Below are positions 1 to 10,578 of a DNA stretch of 64,000 bases, piece after piece. The position numbers were made by a program, and so were the translations under genes. The DNA lies in NCBI GenBank assembly GCA_030144725.1, contig JASKMD010000015.1, forward strand, positions 6,637,810 to 6,701,809. Direction: 5' to 3'. This DNA is from Haematococcus lacustris. Its lineage: Eukaryota > Chlorophyta > Chlorophyceae > Chlamydomonadales > Haematococcaceae. The notes below the pieces were generated by a model. The model saw nothing but the letters and a program-made list of their open reading frames with translations. It was not told where the DNA came from and did no database searches. Numbering within the stretch: position 1 is the stretch's first letter; every line of letters starts with the position of its first letter.

Positions 1-105
1 CGTCTCGTTGGGGCCTACCACCATAGTCATCTCCACATAGATGGCATAGGGCTGGTCAGTGGCGTTTGACACCTGCAACAGCAGCGGGAACCCTTGCAGT
101 CTGCG

Positions 106-197
106 CAGGGACCGGAAACATGTTGTTCCTTGTTGGACAAGTTTTGTTGCTCAGGGACCGGAAACATGTTGCTCCTTATTGGACAAGTTTTGTTGCC
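106..197. repeat. 46-bp tandem duplication
   Basis: Two copies of a 46-bp unit starting CAGGGACCGGAAACATGTTG (106-151 and 152-197) lie directly before a dispersed repeat. They differ at a few bases. No gene is visible in 1-105. Confidence 0.8.
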
Positions 198-437
198 TGC
201 ATCTGATGCTCATGTAGGTGCTCCACTATTTCTGCACTTCAGGTCCGGGATGTCTGCTTTGGAGACTGGGATGTCTGTGTACACGGGCTGGCCGTGCTCT
301 TCGAGCTGGTCGGCTACGTGCAGGGAAACCAAGTCCCGCACTAGAAAACCCAGCAGCAGGCTGCCGAGGAGTGCACGCTCGCTGCGCCTCGGTGAGGCCT
401 GACTGTTATGCCTCGTCGCGGTCAAACATGTCTAGGG
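198..437 (+). repeat. Dispersed repeat family A, copy 1
   Basis: This stretch recurs in two pieces: its left part (from GCATCTGATGCTCATGTAGG) at 16617-16665, and its right part at 17775-17972 in the same orientation with scattered substitutions. Small open frames across it are shadowed by frames in the other copies and carry no recognisable domain, so I treat it as noncoding transposon debris. Confidence 0.75.
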
Positions 438-744
438 TTGGCCAGATCCGTATGTGGCGGCTAGAAAGACGGTATATACACACGTATTTACTGTATTCGT
501 AGTTCCGTAGGGTCTTCCGTAGGTCATCATTTTGCGAAAGTTAGTATGCAGTTTGGTGCACAACAACTATAGAAACGCCCGCTAGGGGTAACCATGTTCA
601 GAATCTCAACCAATAGTAGTGTCGTGACACATCTATATACCAGCCAGCCATGCATGCTGTGATCAATGTGCTTCTACTCTGTGCGCCAAGCATGTGTCCA
701 AACCGCGCATGGTTAAATCCCCTCGTGCTAGCTTTCTCTACAAC
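438..744. other. No gene seen
   Basis: About 300 bp of moderate-GC sequence with no recognisable gene, RNA or repeat. Confidence 0.5.
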
Positions 745-837
745 ATCACCACCTCCTCCTCCTCCTCCACCACCTCCAGGCATGCTTGTGATAGCACCAC
801 CACCTCTCACCACCTCTCACCACCACCACCACCACCT
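745..837. repeat. Interrupted CCT/ACC trinucleotide microsatellite
   Basis: Runs of (ACC)n and (CCT)n are interrupted by CATGCTTGTGATAG. The poly-Pro, poly-Gly and poly-His frames across it are repeat artefacts. Confidence 0.9.
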
Positions 838-916
838 TCATTCCTGCATTGCTGTTTCCCCGGATGTGTGAATCTTCTTCGCACTCTCCAGAGCTAGGCG
901 GTTGCGGGTCTTGGAG

Positions 917-1036
917 CTGGGCTGGGCTGGGCTGGGCTGGGCTGGGCTGGGCTGGGCTGGGCTGGGCTGGGCTGGGCTGGGCTGGGCTGGGCTGGGCTGG
1001 GCTGGGCTGGGCTGGGCTGGGCTGGGCTGGGCTGGG
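917..1036. repeat. (GGGCT)n pentamer array, about 24 units
   Basis: Perfect GGGCT units that change abruptly into GGGGC units at about 1036. The two arrays differ at one position of the pentamer, so the larger one probably expanded from a variant of this one. Confidence 0.97.
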
Positions 1037-4000
1037 CGGGGCGGGGCGGGGCGGGGCGGGGCGGGGCGGGGCGGGGCGGGGCGGGGCGGGGCGGGGCGGG
1101 GCGGGGCGGGGCGGGGCGGGGCGGGGCGGGGCGGGGCGGGGCGGGGCGGGGCGGGGCGGGGCGGGGCGGGGCGGGGCGGGGCGGGGCGGGGCGGGGCGGG
1201 GCGGGGCGGGGCGGGGCGGGGCGGGGCGGGGCGGGGCGGGGCGGGGCGGGGCGGGGCGGGGCGGGGCGGGGCGGGGCGGGGCGGGGCGGGGCGGGGCGGG
1301 GCGGGGCGGGGCGGGGCGGGGCGGGGCGGGGCGGGGCGGGGCGGGGCGGGGCGGGGCGGGGCGGGGCGGGGCGGGGCGGGGCGGGGCGGGGCGGGGCGGG
1401 GCGGGGCGGGGCGGGGCGGGGCGGGGCGGGGCGGGGCGGGGCGGGGCGGGGCGGGGCGGGGCGGGGCGGGGCGGGGCGGGGCGGGGCGGGGCGGGGCGGG
1501 GCGGGGCGGGGCGGGGCGGGGCGGGGGCGGGGCGGGGCGGGGCGGGGCGGGGCGGGGCGGGGCGGGGCGGGGCGGGGCGGGGCGGGGCGGGGCGGGGCGG
1601 GGCGGGGCGGGGCGGGGCGGGGCGGGGCGGGGCGGGGCGGGGCGGGGCGGGGCGGGGCGGGGCGGGGCGGGGCGGGGCGGGGCGGGGCGGGGCGGGGCGG
1701 GGCGGGGCGGGGCGGGGCGGGGCGGGGCGGGGCGGGGCGGGGCGGGGCGGGGCGGGGCGGGGCGGGGCGGGGCGGGGCGGGGCGGGGCGGGGCGGGGCGG
1801 GGCGGGGCGGGGCGGGGCGGGGCGGGGCGGGGCGGGGCGGGGCGGGGCGGGGCGGGGCGGGGCGGGGCGGGGCGGGGCGGGGCGGGGCGGGGCGGGGCGG
1901 GGCGGGGCGGGGCGGGGCGGGGCGGGGCGGGGGCGGGGCGGGGCGGGGCGGGGCGGGGCGGGGCGGGGCGGGGCGGGGCGGGGCGGGGCGGGGCGGGGCG
2001 GGGCGGGGCGGGGCGGGGCGGGGCGGGGCGGGGCGGGGCGGGGCGGGGCGGGGCGGGGCGGGGCGGGGCGGGGCGGGGCGGGGCGGGGCGGGGCGGGGCG
2101 GGGCGGGGCGGGGCGGGGCGGGGCGGGGCGGGGCGGGGCGGGGCGGGGCGGGGCGGGGCGGGGCGGGGCGGGGCGGGGCGGGGCGGGGCGGGGCGGGGCG
2201 GGGCGGGGCGGGGCGGGGCGGGGCGGGGCGGGGCGGGGCGGGGCGGGGCGGGGCGGGGCGGGGCGGGGCGGGGCGGGGCGGGGCGGGGCGGGGCGGGGCG
2301 GGGCGGGGCGGGGCGGGGCGGGGCGGGGCGGGGCGGGGCGGGGCGGGGCGGGGCGGGGCGGGGCGGGGCGGGGCGGGGCGGGGCGGGGCGGGGCGGGGCG
2401 GGGCGGGGCGGGGCGGGGCGGGGCGGGGCGGGGCGGGGCGGGGCGGGGCGGGGCGGGGCGGGGCGGGGCGGGGCGGGGCGGGGCGGGGCGGGGCGGGGCG
2501 GGGCGGGGCGGGGCGGGGCGGGGCGGGGCGGGGCGGGGCGGGGCGGGGCGGGGCGGGGCGGGGCGGGGCGGGGCGGGGCGGGGCGGGGCGGGGCGGGGCG
2601 GGGCGGGGCGGGGCGGGGCGGGGCGGGGCGGGGCGGGGCGGGGCGGGGCGGGGCGGGGCGGGGCGGGGCGGGGCGGGGCGGGGCGGGGCGGGGCGGGGCG
2701 GGGCGGGGCGGGGCGGGGCGGGGCGGGGCGGGGCGGGGCGGGGCGGGGCGGGGCGGGGCGGGGCGGGGCGGGGCGGGGCGGGGCGGGGCGGGGCGGGGCG
2801 GGGCGGGGCGGGGCGGGGCGGGGCGGGGCGGGGCGGGGCGGGGCGGGGCGGGGCGGGGCGGGGCGGGGCGGGGCGGGGCGGGGCGGGGCGGGGCGGGGCG
2901 GGGCGGGGCGGGGCGGGGCGGGGCGGGGCGGGGCGGGGCGGGGCGGGGCGGGGCGGGGCGGGGCGGGGCGGGGCGGGGCGGGGCGGGGCGGGGCGGGGCG
3001 GGGCGGGGCGGGGCGGGGCGGGGCGGGGCGGGGCGGGGCGGGGCGGGGCGGGGCGGGGCGGGGCGGGGCGGGGCGGGGCGGGGCGGGGCGGGGCGGGGCG
3101 GGGCGGGGCGGGGCGGGGCGGGGCGGGGCGGGGCGGGGCGGGGCGGGGCGGGGCGGGGCGGGGCGGGGCGGGGCGGGGCGGGGCGGGGCGGGGCGGGGCG
3201 GGGCGGGGCGGGGCGGGGCGGGGCGGGGCGGGGCGGGGCGGGGCGGGGCGGGGCGGGGCGGGGCGGGGCGGGGCGGGGCGGGGCGGGGCGGGGCGGGGCG
3301 GGGCGGGGCGGGGCGGGGCGGGGCGGGGCGGGGCGGGGCGGGGCGGGGCGGGGCGGGGCGGGGCGGGGCGGGGCGGGGCGGGGCGGGGCGGGGCGGGGCG
3401 GGGCGGGGCGGGGCGGGGCGGGGCGGGGGCGGGGCGGGGCGGGGCGGGGCGGGGCGGGGCGGGGCGGGGCGGGGCGGGGCGGGGCGGGGCGGGGCGGGGC
3501 GGGGCGGGGCGGGGCGGGGCGGGGCGGGGCGGGGCGGGGCGGGGCGGGGCGGGGCGGGGCGGGGCGGGGCGGGGCGGGGCGGGGCGGGGCGGGGCGGGGC
3601 GGGGCGGGGCGGGGCGGGGCGGGGCGGGGCGGGGCGGGGCGGGGCGGGGCGGGGCGGGGCGGGGCGGGGCGGGGCGGGGCGGGGCGGGGCGGGGCGGGGC
3701 GGGGCGGGGCGGGGCGGGGCGGGGCGGGGCGGGGCGGGGCGGGGCGGGGCGGGGCGGGGCGGGGCGGGGCGGGGCGGGGCGGGGCGGGGCGGGGCGGGGC
3801 GGGGCGGGGCGGGGCGGGGCGGGGCGGGGCGGGGCGGGGCGGGGCGGGGCGGGGCGGGGCGGGGCGGGGCGGGGCGGGGCGGGGCGGGGCGGGGCGGGGC
3901 GGGGCGGGGCGGGGCGGGGCGGGGCGGGGCGGGGCGGGGCGGGGCGGGGCGGGGCGGGGCGGGGCGGGGCGGGGCGGGGCGGGGCGGGGCGGGGCGGGGC

Positions 4001-5834
4001 GGGGCGGGGCGGGGCGGGGCGGGGCGGGGCGGGGCGGGGCGGGGCGGGGCGGGGCGGGGCGGGGCGGGGCGGGGCGGGGCGGGGCGGGGCGGGGCGGGGC
4101 GGGGCGGGGCGGGGCGGGGCGGGGCGGGGCGGGGCGGGGCGGGGCGGGGCGGGGCGGGGCGGGGCGGGGCGGGGCGGGGCGGGGCGGGGCGGGGCGGGGC
4201 GGGGCGGGGCGGGGCGGGGCGGGGCGGGGCGGGGCGGGGCGGGGCGGGGCGGGGCGGGGCGGGGCGGGGCGGGGCGGGGCGGGGCGGGGCGGGGCGGGGC
4301 GGGGCGGGGCGGGGCGGGGCGGGGCGGGGCGGGGCGGGGCGGGGCGGGGCGGGGCGGGGCGGGGCGGGGCGGGGCGGGGCGGGGCGGGGCGGGGCGGGGC
4401 GGGGCGGGGCGGGGCGGGGCGGGGCGGGGCGGGGCGGGGCGGGGCGGGGCGGGGCGGGGCGGGGCGGGGCGGGGCGGGGCGGGGCGGGGCGGGGCGGGGC
4501 GGGGCGGGGCGGGGCGGGGCGGGGCGGGGCGGGGCGGGGCGGGGCGGGGCGGGGCGGGGCGGGGCGGGGCGGGGCGGGGCGGGGCGGGGCGGGGCGGGGC
4601 GGGGCGGGGCGGGGCGGGGCGGGGCGGGGCGGGGCGGGGCGGGGCGGGGCGGGGCGGGGCGGGGCGGGGCGGGGCGGGGCGGGGCGGGGCGGGGCGGGGC
4701 GGGGCGGGGCGGGGCGGGGCGGGGCGGGGCGGGGCGGGGCGGGGCGGGGCGGGGCGGGGCGGGGCGGGGCGGGGCGGGGCGGGGCGGGGCGGGGCGGGGC
4801 GGGGCGGGGCGGGGCGGGGCGGGGCGGGGCGGGGCGGGGCGGGGCGGGGCGGGGCGGGGCGGGGCGGGGCGGGGCGGGGCGGGGCGGGGCGGGGCGGGGC
4901 GGGGCGGGGCGGGGCGGGGCGGGGCGGGGCGGGGCGGGGCGGGGCGGGGCGGGGCGGGGCGGGGCGGGGCGGGGCGGGGCGGGGCGGGGCGGGGCGGGGC
5001 GGGGCGGGGCGGGGCGGGGCGGGGCGGGGCGGGGCGGGGCGGGGCGGGGCGGGGCGGGGCGGGGCGGGGCGGGGCGGGGCGGGGCGGGGGCGGGGCGGGG
5101 CGGGGCGGGGCGGGGCGGGGCGGGGCGGGGCGGGGCGGGGCGGGGCGGGGCGGGGCGGGGCGGGGCGGGGCGGGGCGGGGCGGGGCGGGGCGGGGCGGGG
5201 CGGGGCGGGGCGGGGCGGGGCGGGGCGGGGCGGGGCGGGGCGGGGCGGGGCGGGGCGGGGCGGGGCGGGGCGGGGCGGGGCGGGGCGGGGCGGGGCGGGG
5301 CGGGGCGGGGCGGGGCGGGGCGGGGCGGGGCGGGGCGGGGCGGGGCGGGGCGGGGCGGGGCGGGGCGGGGCGGGGCGGGGCGGGGCGGGGCGGGGCGGGG
5401 CGGGGCGGGGCGGGGCGGGGCGGGGCGGGGCGGGGCGGGGCGGGGCGGGGCGGGGCGGGGCGGGGCGGGGCGGGGCGGGGCGGGGCGGGGCGGGGCGGGG
5501 CGGGGCGGGGCGGGGCGGGGCGGGGCGGGGCGGGGCGGGGCGGGGCGGGGCGGGGCGGGGCGGGGCGGGGCGGGGCGGGGCGGGGCGGGGCGGGGCGGGG
5601 CGGGGCGGGGCGGGGCGGGGCGGGGCGGGGCGGGGCGGGGCGGGGCGGGGCGGGGCGGGGCGGGGCGGGGCGGGGCGGGGCGGGGCGGGGCGGGGCGGGG
5701 CGGGGCGGGGCGGGGCGGGGCGGGGCGGGGCGGGGCGGGGCGGGGCGGGGCGGGGCGGGGCGGGGCGGGGCGGGGCGGGGCGGGGCGGGGCGGGGCGGGG
5801 CGGGGCGGGGCGGGGCGGGGCGGGGCGGGGCGGG
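1037..5834. repeat. (GGGGC)n pentamer array, about 4.8 kb and running into a gap
   Basis: Roughly 960 GGGGC units, interrupted only by four single-G insertions that shift the phase (near 1523, 1929, 3425 and 5086). The plus strand is continuous G4-tract DNA with strong G-quadruplex potential and the minus strand is C-rich. All six frames are open only because a 5-bp repeat never makes a stop codon; Ala-Gly-Arg and Pro-Arg-Ala frames here are not genes. The true length is unknown because the array ends in the gap. Confidence 0.97.
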
Positions 5835-6334
5835 NNNNNNNNNNNNNNNNNNNNNNNNNNNNNNNNNNNNNNNNNNNNNNNNNNNNNNNNNNNNNNNNNN
5901 NNNNNNNNNNNNNNNNNNNNNNNNNNNNNNNNNNNNNNNNNNNNNNNNNNNNNNNNNNNNNNNNNNNNNNNNNNNNNNNNNNNNNNNNNNNNNNNNNNNN
6001 NNNNNNNNNNNNNNNNNNNNNNNNNNNNNNNNNNNNNNNNNNNNNNNNNNNNNNNNNNNNNNNNNNNNNNNNNNNNNNNNNNNNNNNNNNNNNNNNNNNN
6101 NNNNNNNNNNNNNNNNNNNNNNNNNNNNNNNNNNNNNNNNNNNNNNNNNNNNNNNNNNNNNNNNNNNNNNNNNNNNNNNNNNNNNNNNNNNNNNNNNNNN
6201 NNNNNNNNNNNNNNNNNNNNNNNNNNNNNNNNNNNNNNNNNNNNNNNNNNNNNNNNNNNNNNNNNNNNNNNNNNNNNNNNNNNNNNNNNNNNNNNNNNNN
6301 NNNNNNNNNNNNNNNNNNNNNNNNNNNNNNNNNN
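5835..6334. other. Assembly gap of exactly 500 N
   Basis: The round number suggests a placeholder of unknown real size. It hides the right end of the GGGGC array, the first 3 bases of the left LTR and the left target-site duplication. Confidence 0.98.
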
Positions 6335-6500
6335 TGCGTTAGCGGCTATAGTGTTCTGAGGTATCCATCGTAGATCAGGGCGTAGTCCATCTACCTGGGA
6401 ATCGGACCCAGCCTCAGAACACCTCACCACTAACACTTTCTCACATGGGAGTAGAGATCTCAGATCCGCATGCTACTTTACTCAGCATGGTCACGTAACA
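6335..6500 (-). repeat. 3' LTR (lacks 3 bp hidden by the gap)
   Basis: 166 bp matching 12174-12339. In element orientation it starts TGTTACGTGACC and should end GCTAACGCAACA, the usual TG...CA ends with a short inverted TGTT/AACA. The last three bases fall in the N run. Confidence 0.95.
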
Positions 6501-6513
6501 TTCCCCCCCACCT
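6501..6513 (-). promoter_or_regulatory. Polypurine tract
   Basis: On the minus strand AGGTGGGGGGGAA directly abuts the 3' LTR. This is the expected position and composition of the plus-strand DNA primer of an LTR retrotransposon. Confidence 0.85.
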
Positions 6514-6627
6514 GGCTCAGCTGCACTCAGCTGACCACCGTGGTGTTGCCCCGCTCAGGCACATTGTGCCGTCACTCGCGCCCACACTAGCGCTAGGTGT
6601 CTGAGTTCCTTTCATGGCCTCCTCACA

Positions 6628-9600
6628 TCAGCCCACCGCCTCAGCCTCAGCCGTACCAGCCTCCAAACCGAGCTTCTGTAGGTAGGCAGTCAACATCTCC
6701 TGGCACCCCACCAGCTGTGACCTGGTCTCCCACGTGTTGTGCTCGTCCCCATGGCCCTGCCACTTGACCAGGAACTCCAACTGCCTCTTCTTGGGCTTGT
6801 CACCCCGCTTGCCTTGGCTCTTGGCCAGCCGGTGATCCACCACCTTCTCCACCTTGTACTCTGGCTCTCCATCTAGCCATTGCAGTGGGGGTGGGCCTGC
6901 GTGCCCAGGCACCTGGTCAGAGGCATCGTAGGTCCTGTAAGGCTTCACAAGGGACACATGAAACACGTTATGGATCCGAGACCACTCCTCAGGCAGGTCC
7001 AGCTTCACTGCTGCTCTGCCCACCATGTACTCAACTCGGAAAGGACCGACATAGCGTGGCTTCAGCTTTCTGGCACCAGGCTGGCCCACTCTGCCCCTCA
7101 TGTTTTGTGTGCTCAACAACACCATGTCGCCAGGTTCAAACACCGCGTCACGCCGCTTGGTATCCTGGTAGGCCTTCATGCGCTTCTGCGCTCGGGCTAG
7201 GCATTGCCTGGCCTGCTCCACCGCCTGCCTCGCATTGGCCACGAACTCGTGCGCCTGCGGCACTCTCTGGGGCAGGTCCAGCAGCTCAGCCACTCGCGGA
7301 TGGTAGCCGTAGTTTAGGTAGAATGGCGTGCAACGGGTGGACTCCTGCTTGGCATTGTTGATGGCGAACTCGACGAGGGGTAAGTGTTCCGCCCAGTCCT
7401 TCTGGTCGGGCCTGATGTAATGCCTTAGCATCTCCTCTATCACCCGGTTCATGCGTTCCGTTTGACCATCGGTCTGGGGGTGGTAAGCACTCGACAGGTC
7501 CAGGTCCACATGGAGCAGCGCCGCAAGCTCAACAAAGAACCTGTTGTTGTTCAGGTTAGGTCCCCTGTCGCTCACAATGCTGTCTGGCCAGCCGTGTAGG
7601 CGAAACACATTGTCGACAAAGAGCTTGGCATATTGTACCGCTGTCATGCGCTCCCAGGTCCTGGCCAAGTGCACCATCTTGGTCAGCCGGTCCACAATCA
7701 CCAAGATTGAATCATGCTTGGCTGGTCCACTTGCAGGGAGCTTCACAATGAGGTCAAGCGACACGGAGCCCCAAGGCCTCAAGGGGATAGGCAGCGGCTG
7801 TAGCTTGCCGGCGGGCTTCTGGGCGCTGGACTTGTTTAGTTGGCACGAGTGGCAGGTGCGCACGTAGTGCTTGACAGCCTCTGACACACCGTGCCAGTCA
7901 AAATAGCGTGTTACTTGCTCAAGGGTCTTTGTCATGCCCAAGTGACCCGCAGACTTGGCATCGTGCATGGTATGTATCACTCTCCTCCTCAGCTTCTCAT
8001 CATTAGGCACCACCACCTGGCCACGCTCTGTTAGCCACAGCCCCTCCAGCCGGTGTAGCTTTGAGGTAAAGGCAGCCTCGTCAAACCGCTTGTCCGCCCC
8101 GTAGGCCTGCTTGACTGCTTGCAGCAGCGTTGTGGGGTCTGACCTGTCACTGGCCTCTTGTTGCTCTGTGTCCTGCCGCAGGGTTTCCCCCCCACCTGGC
8201 TGCAGCCCTCTAGGCGTGCCGGCAGCCATGTCAGCAGGCGGGGTCAGCTTGCCAGCCTCATAGGCCCTCTCCCTGGCCACAGCCTGCTCTCTCTCAGCCA
8301 CCTTGCGGAGCTCAGCTGCTGTGCGGCGGGTGGTGGCAGCCAGCACTGCACCGTCATGTCCAGGCACCAGCAGTAGCACCGGGCAGCTCTCTGTGGCAGG
8401 CATGTTTAGCGCCGGGTTGCGGCTGATGGGATCAGCCACATTGTCCGCACCAGGATGGTATCTGATTTCATACTTGTAACGGGACAGCTCCTCCATCCAC
8501 CGCGTCTGCCGCCTTGACAGGTTTGCTTGCGTTTGAAGGTAGATTAGGGGGTTGTGATCAGTTTGTATTGTAACATCCACAGCTCCATCCAGGTAGCACC
8601 TCCATTCCCTCACAGCCCTGACGATGGCTAGCAGCTCCTGGTCTCCTGTAGAGTACCTTGTTTCAGGTGGTGACAGCTTTTTGCTGGTGTAAGCTATGGG
8701 TCTGCCTTCTTGCAGCAGCACTGCTCCAGTGCCCACCAGCGACGCGTCAGTGCACACCACAAAGGGCTTTGTGAAGTCAGGCAGTGCCAACACAGGAGCA
8801 GAGCACAGGGCGTCTTTCAGGCCATTAAATGCTTTCAAATGTGCCCCCCCGAACTTTTGCCAGTCGAACTGTGCCGCAGCCGTCTTGCTGGTCAGGTCGG
8901 TCAGCGGCGCAGCGATAGCGCTGAAGTTGGGAATGAAGCGCCGAAAATAGTTCGCCAACCCCAAAAAGGCCTGCAGATCCTTCAGGTTGCGCGGAACGTG
9001 CCACTCCCGGACCACTTTCACTTTTGCTGGGTCGACAGCAATGCCATGTTCGCCCACAATATGGCCGAGGAACGCCAGCTCTGTTTTGTTGAACTCGCAT
9101 TTGGAGCGTTTGGCGTAGAGCTTGTGTTGTCTCATGAGCTCCAGCACCTCTTTCAGATGTCGCACATGCTCCTCAGCAGTATTGCTCATGACCAGGATGT
9201 CATCAATGTAAACCAGCACAGACTTGTTGATCAGAGGTCGAAACACGTTGTTCATGACTCGTTGGAAGGTAGCAGGAGCGTTTGTAAGCCCGAAGCACAG
9301 CACTTTAAACTGGAACTGCCCCATGGGCGTCAGGAATGCTGTCTTGGGCCGGTCCGCCTCTGTGATCCTGATTTGATGGTACCCGGATTGGAGATCAAGG
9401 GAGCTAAACACTTTCTTGCCAGCCAACTTGTCAAAGAGGTCATCAATCCTCGGCAGGGGATATCTGTCTTTCACCGTCAGTTTGTTTAGTGCTCTGTAGT
9501 CAATACACATCCTCAACGACCCGTCCTTCTTCTCCACAAACAGCACAGGGGCTCCATAGGGGCTACCGCTGGGCTCTATCAGCCCCCTGGCTTGCAGCTC

Positions 9601-10578
9601 TGACACCTGTCTCTTGACCTCAGCCTCCTCCCTGGGGCTCAGCTTGTAAGGCCGCTTGTATGGTGGCGGAGCATCAGACTCCATCCTGATGGTGTGCCCT
9701 ACACCCCTGTCTGGGGGCAGACCTGGCGGCATGTCCTGGAACACATCAGAGTACTCATCTAGCACAGCCTGCAGCTCTGCATCTGTGACCAGCTCAGGTC
9801 TATCCTTTCCACTGCTCTCCTTGCAGCCTGCCACTGCAGCAGCCAGGCTCCCCTTGTGCCAGCCCTCTGTGTCACTTTCACTGCCAGGCTGCACCAATAG
9901 CAGCAAGCTGCGGCATCCCTTGCGAAGCAGCCTCGCCGTCTGTCCCACGCTGAGCGGTTCCGCTGGCTCGACTAGCCCTCCTGAGGCTACGGCAGCCTGA
10001 GCTACGGCTTCAAAAGATGGCAGGTGTTTCGAGCGAAGTGCCAGCAGGTTCACCGGTTTGCCCTCAGGCGACAATAACGTGCACACCCCGTGCTTCGGTT
10101 TCATCACCACGTCGTTGGCGAACAGCCAGTCCGATCCCAGGATTAAGTCGACACCCTCAATTACTCTGGGCATGACTCTGGCCATTACGATGGTCTTGCT
10201 CTTCTGAATCTCCAGCAGGCCTGTCCTCTTCTCATTCAGCACCACACGCTCATTGTTGGCAGTCAATACTGGTGTTGGCCTCATGGCTTCCTTTTCCAAC
10301 GTAGCATCAGATGGGTCTATCTTGTGCTTTTGCAGCCACTGGTCACTGATGATGCTGAAGGTAGCGCCAGTGTCCATCATAATCCGGCATGGCCTGCCTC
10401 CAAAGCGGCCCACATACATGAAGGGTAGCTGTAGCGTTTCAGCCTTGTCACTGAGAGTCCCCGTCGGTGCGGTAGCCAAGATGAGCTTCTTACATGTTGA
10501 CCTCTCATCAAACACAGGTATAGGCTCATACAAAGGCGGTCCTGGCAGGTCTGCACCTCGTTCCCACCAGGCAAAGCC
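6628..10578 (-). CDS. pol: Chromovirus Pol polyprotein (PR-RT-RH-IN-chromodomain)
   Basis: Numbered from the TTG codon at 10533, the protein shows: aspartic protease DTGA at residues 54-57; reverse transcriptase about 300-480 with the YIDD catalytic box at 442-445; RNase H about 590-700 (first Asp in CTDAS at 596); integrase zinc finger H857, H864, C894, C897; DDE core with D927, D989 and E1026; and a C-terminal chromodomain about 1225-1287 (EFLVKWQGHGDEHNTWE). All key residues are present and there is no internal stop, so this copy could be active. It has no ATG near its start. The frame is the same as gag's: after the gag UAG it is open for 15 codons down to 10534, which points to expression by stop-codon readthrough of gag or as a Gag-Pol fusion. 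It ends in TGA. Confidence 0.95.
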   Translation of the reverse strand, partial: GFAWWERGADLPGPPLYEPIPVFDERSTCKKLILATAPTGTLSDKAETLQLPFMYVGRFGGRPCRIMMDTGATFSIISDQWLQKHKIDPSDATLEKEAMRPTPVLTANNERVVLNEKRTGLLEIQKSKTIVMARVMPRVIEGVDLILGSDWLFANDVVMKPKHGVCTLLSPEGKPVNLLALRSKHLPSFEAVAQAAVASGGLVEPAEPLSVGQTARLLRKGCRSLLLLVQPGSESDTEGWHKGSLAAAVAGCKESSGKDRPELVTDAELQAVLDEYSDVFQDMPPGLPPDRGVGHTIRMESDAPPPYKRPYKLSPREEAEVKRQVSELQARGLIEPSGSPYGAPVLFVEKKDGSLRMCIDYRALNKLTVKDRYPLPRIDDLFDKLAGKKVFSSLDLQSGYHQIRITEADRPKTAFLTPMGQFQFKVLCFGLTNAPATFQRVMNNVFRPLINKSVLVYIDDILVMSNTAEEHVRHLKEVLELMRQHKLYAKRSKCEFNKTELAFLGHIVGEHGIAVDPAKVKVVREWHVPRNLKDLQAFLGLANYFRRFIPNFSAIAAPLTDLTSKTAAAQFDWQKFGGAHLKAFNGLKDALCSAPVLALPDFTKPFVVCTDASLVGTGAVLLQEGRPIAYTSKKLSPPETRYSTGDQELLAIVRAVREWRCYLDGAVDVTIQTDHNPLIYLQTQANLSRRQTRWMEELSRYKYEIRYHPGADNVADPISRNPALNMPATESCPVLLLVPGHDGAVLAATTRRTAAELRKVAEREQAVARERAYEAGKLTPPADMAAGTPRGLQPGGGETLRQDTEQQEASDRSDPTTLLQAVKQAYGADKRFDEAAFTSKLHRLEGLWLTERGQVVVPNDEKLRRRVIHTMHDAKSAGHLGMTKTLEQVTRYFDWHGVSEAVKHYVRTCHSCQLNKSSAQKPAGKLQPLPIPLRPWGSVSLDLIVKLPASGPAKHDSILVIVDRLTKMVHLARTWERMTAVQYAKLFVDNVFRLHGWPDSIVSDRGPNLNNNRFFVELAALLHVDLDLSSAYHPQTDGQTERMNRVIEEMLRHYIRPDQKDWAEHLPLVEFAINNAKQESTRCTPFYLNYGYHPRVAELLDLPQRVPQAHEFVANARQAVEQARQCLARAQKRMKAYQDTKRRDAVFEPGDMVLLSTQNMRGRVGQPGARKLKPRYVGPFRVEYMVGRAAVKLDLPEEWSRIHNVFHVSLVKPYRTYDASDQVPGHAGPPPLQWLDGEPEYKVEKVVDHRLAKSQGKRGDKPKKRQLEFLVKWQGHGDEHNTWETRSQLVGCQEMLTAYLQKLGLEAGTAEAEAVG

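Noticed and set aside
746..6436. Open frames of 1,800-1,900 codons on both strands
   Set aside because: They run through the GGGGC pentamer array and the N gap. A 5-bp repeat without stop codons is open in every frame, and no domain is present.
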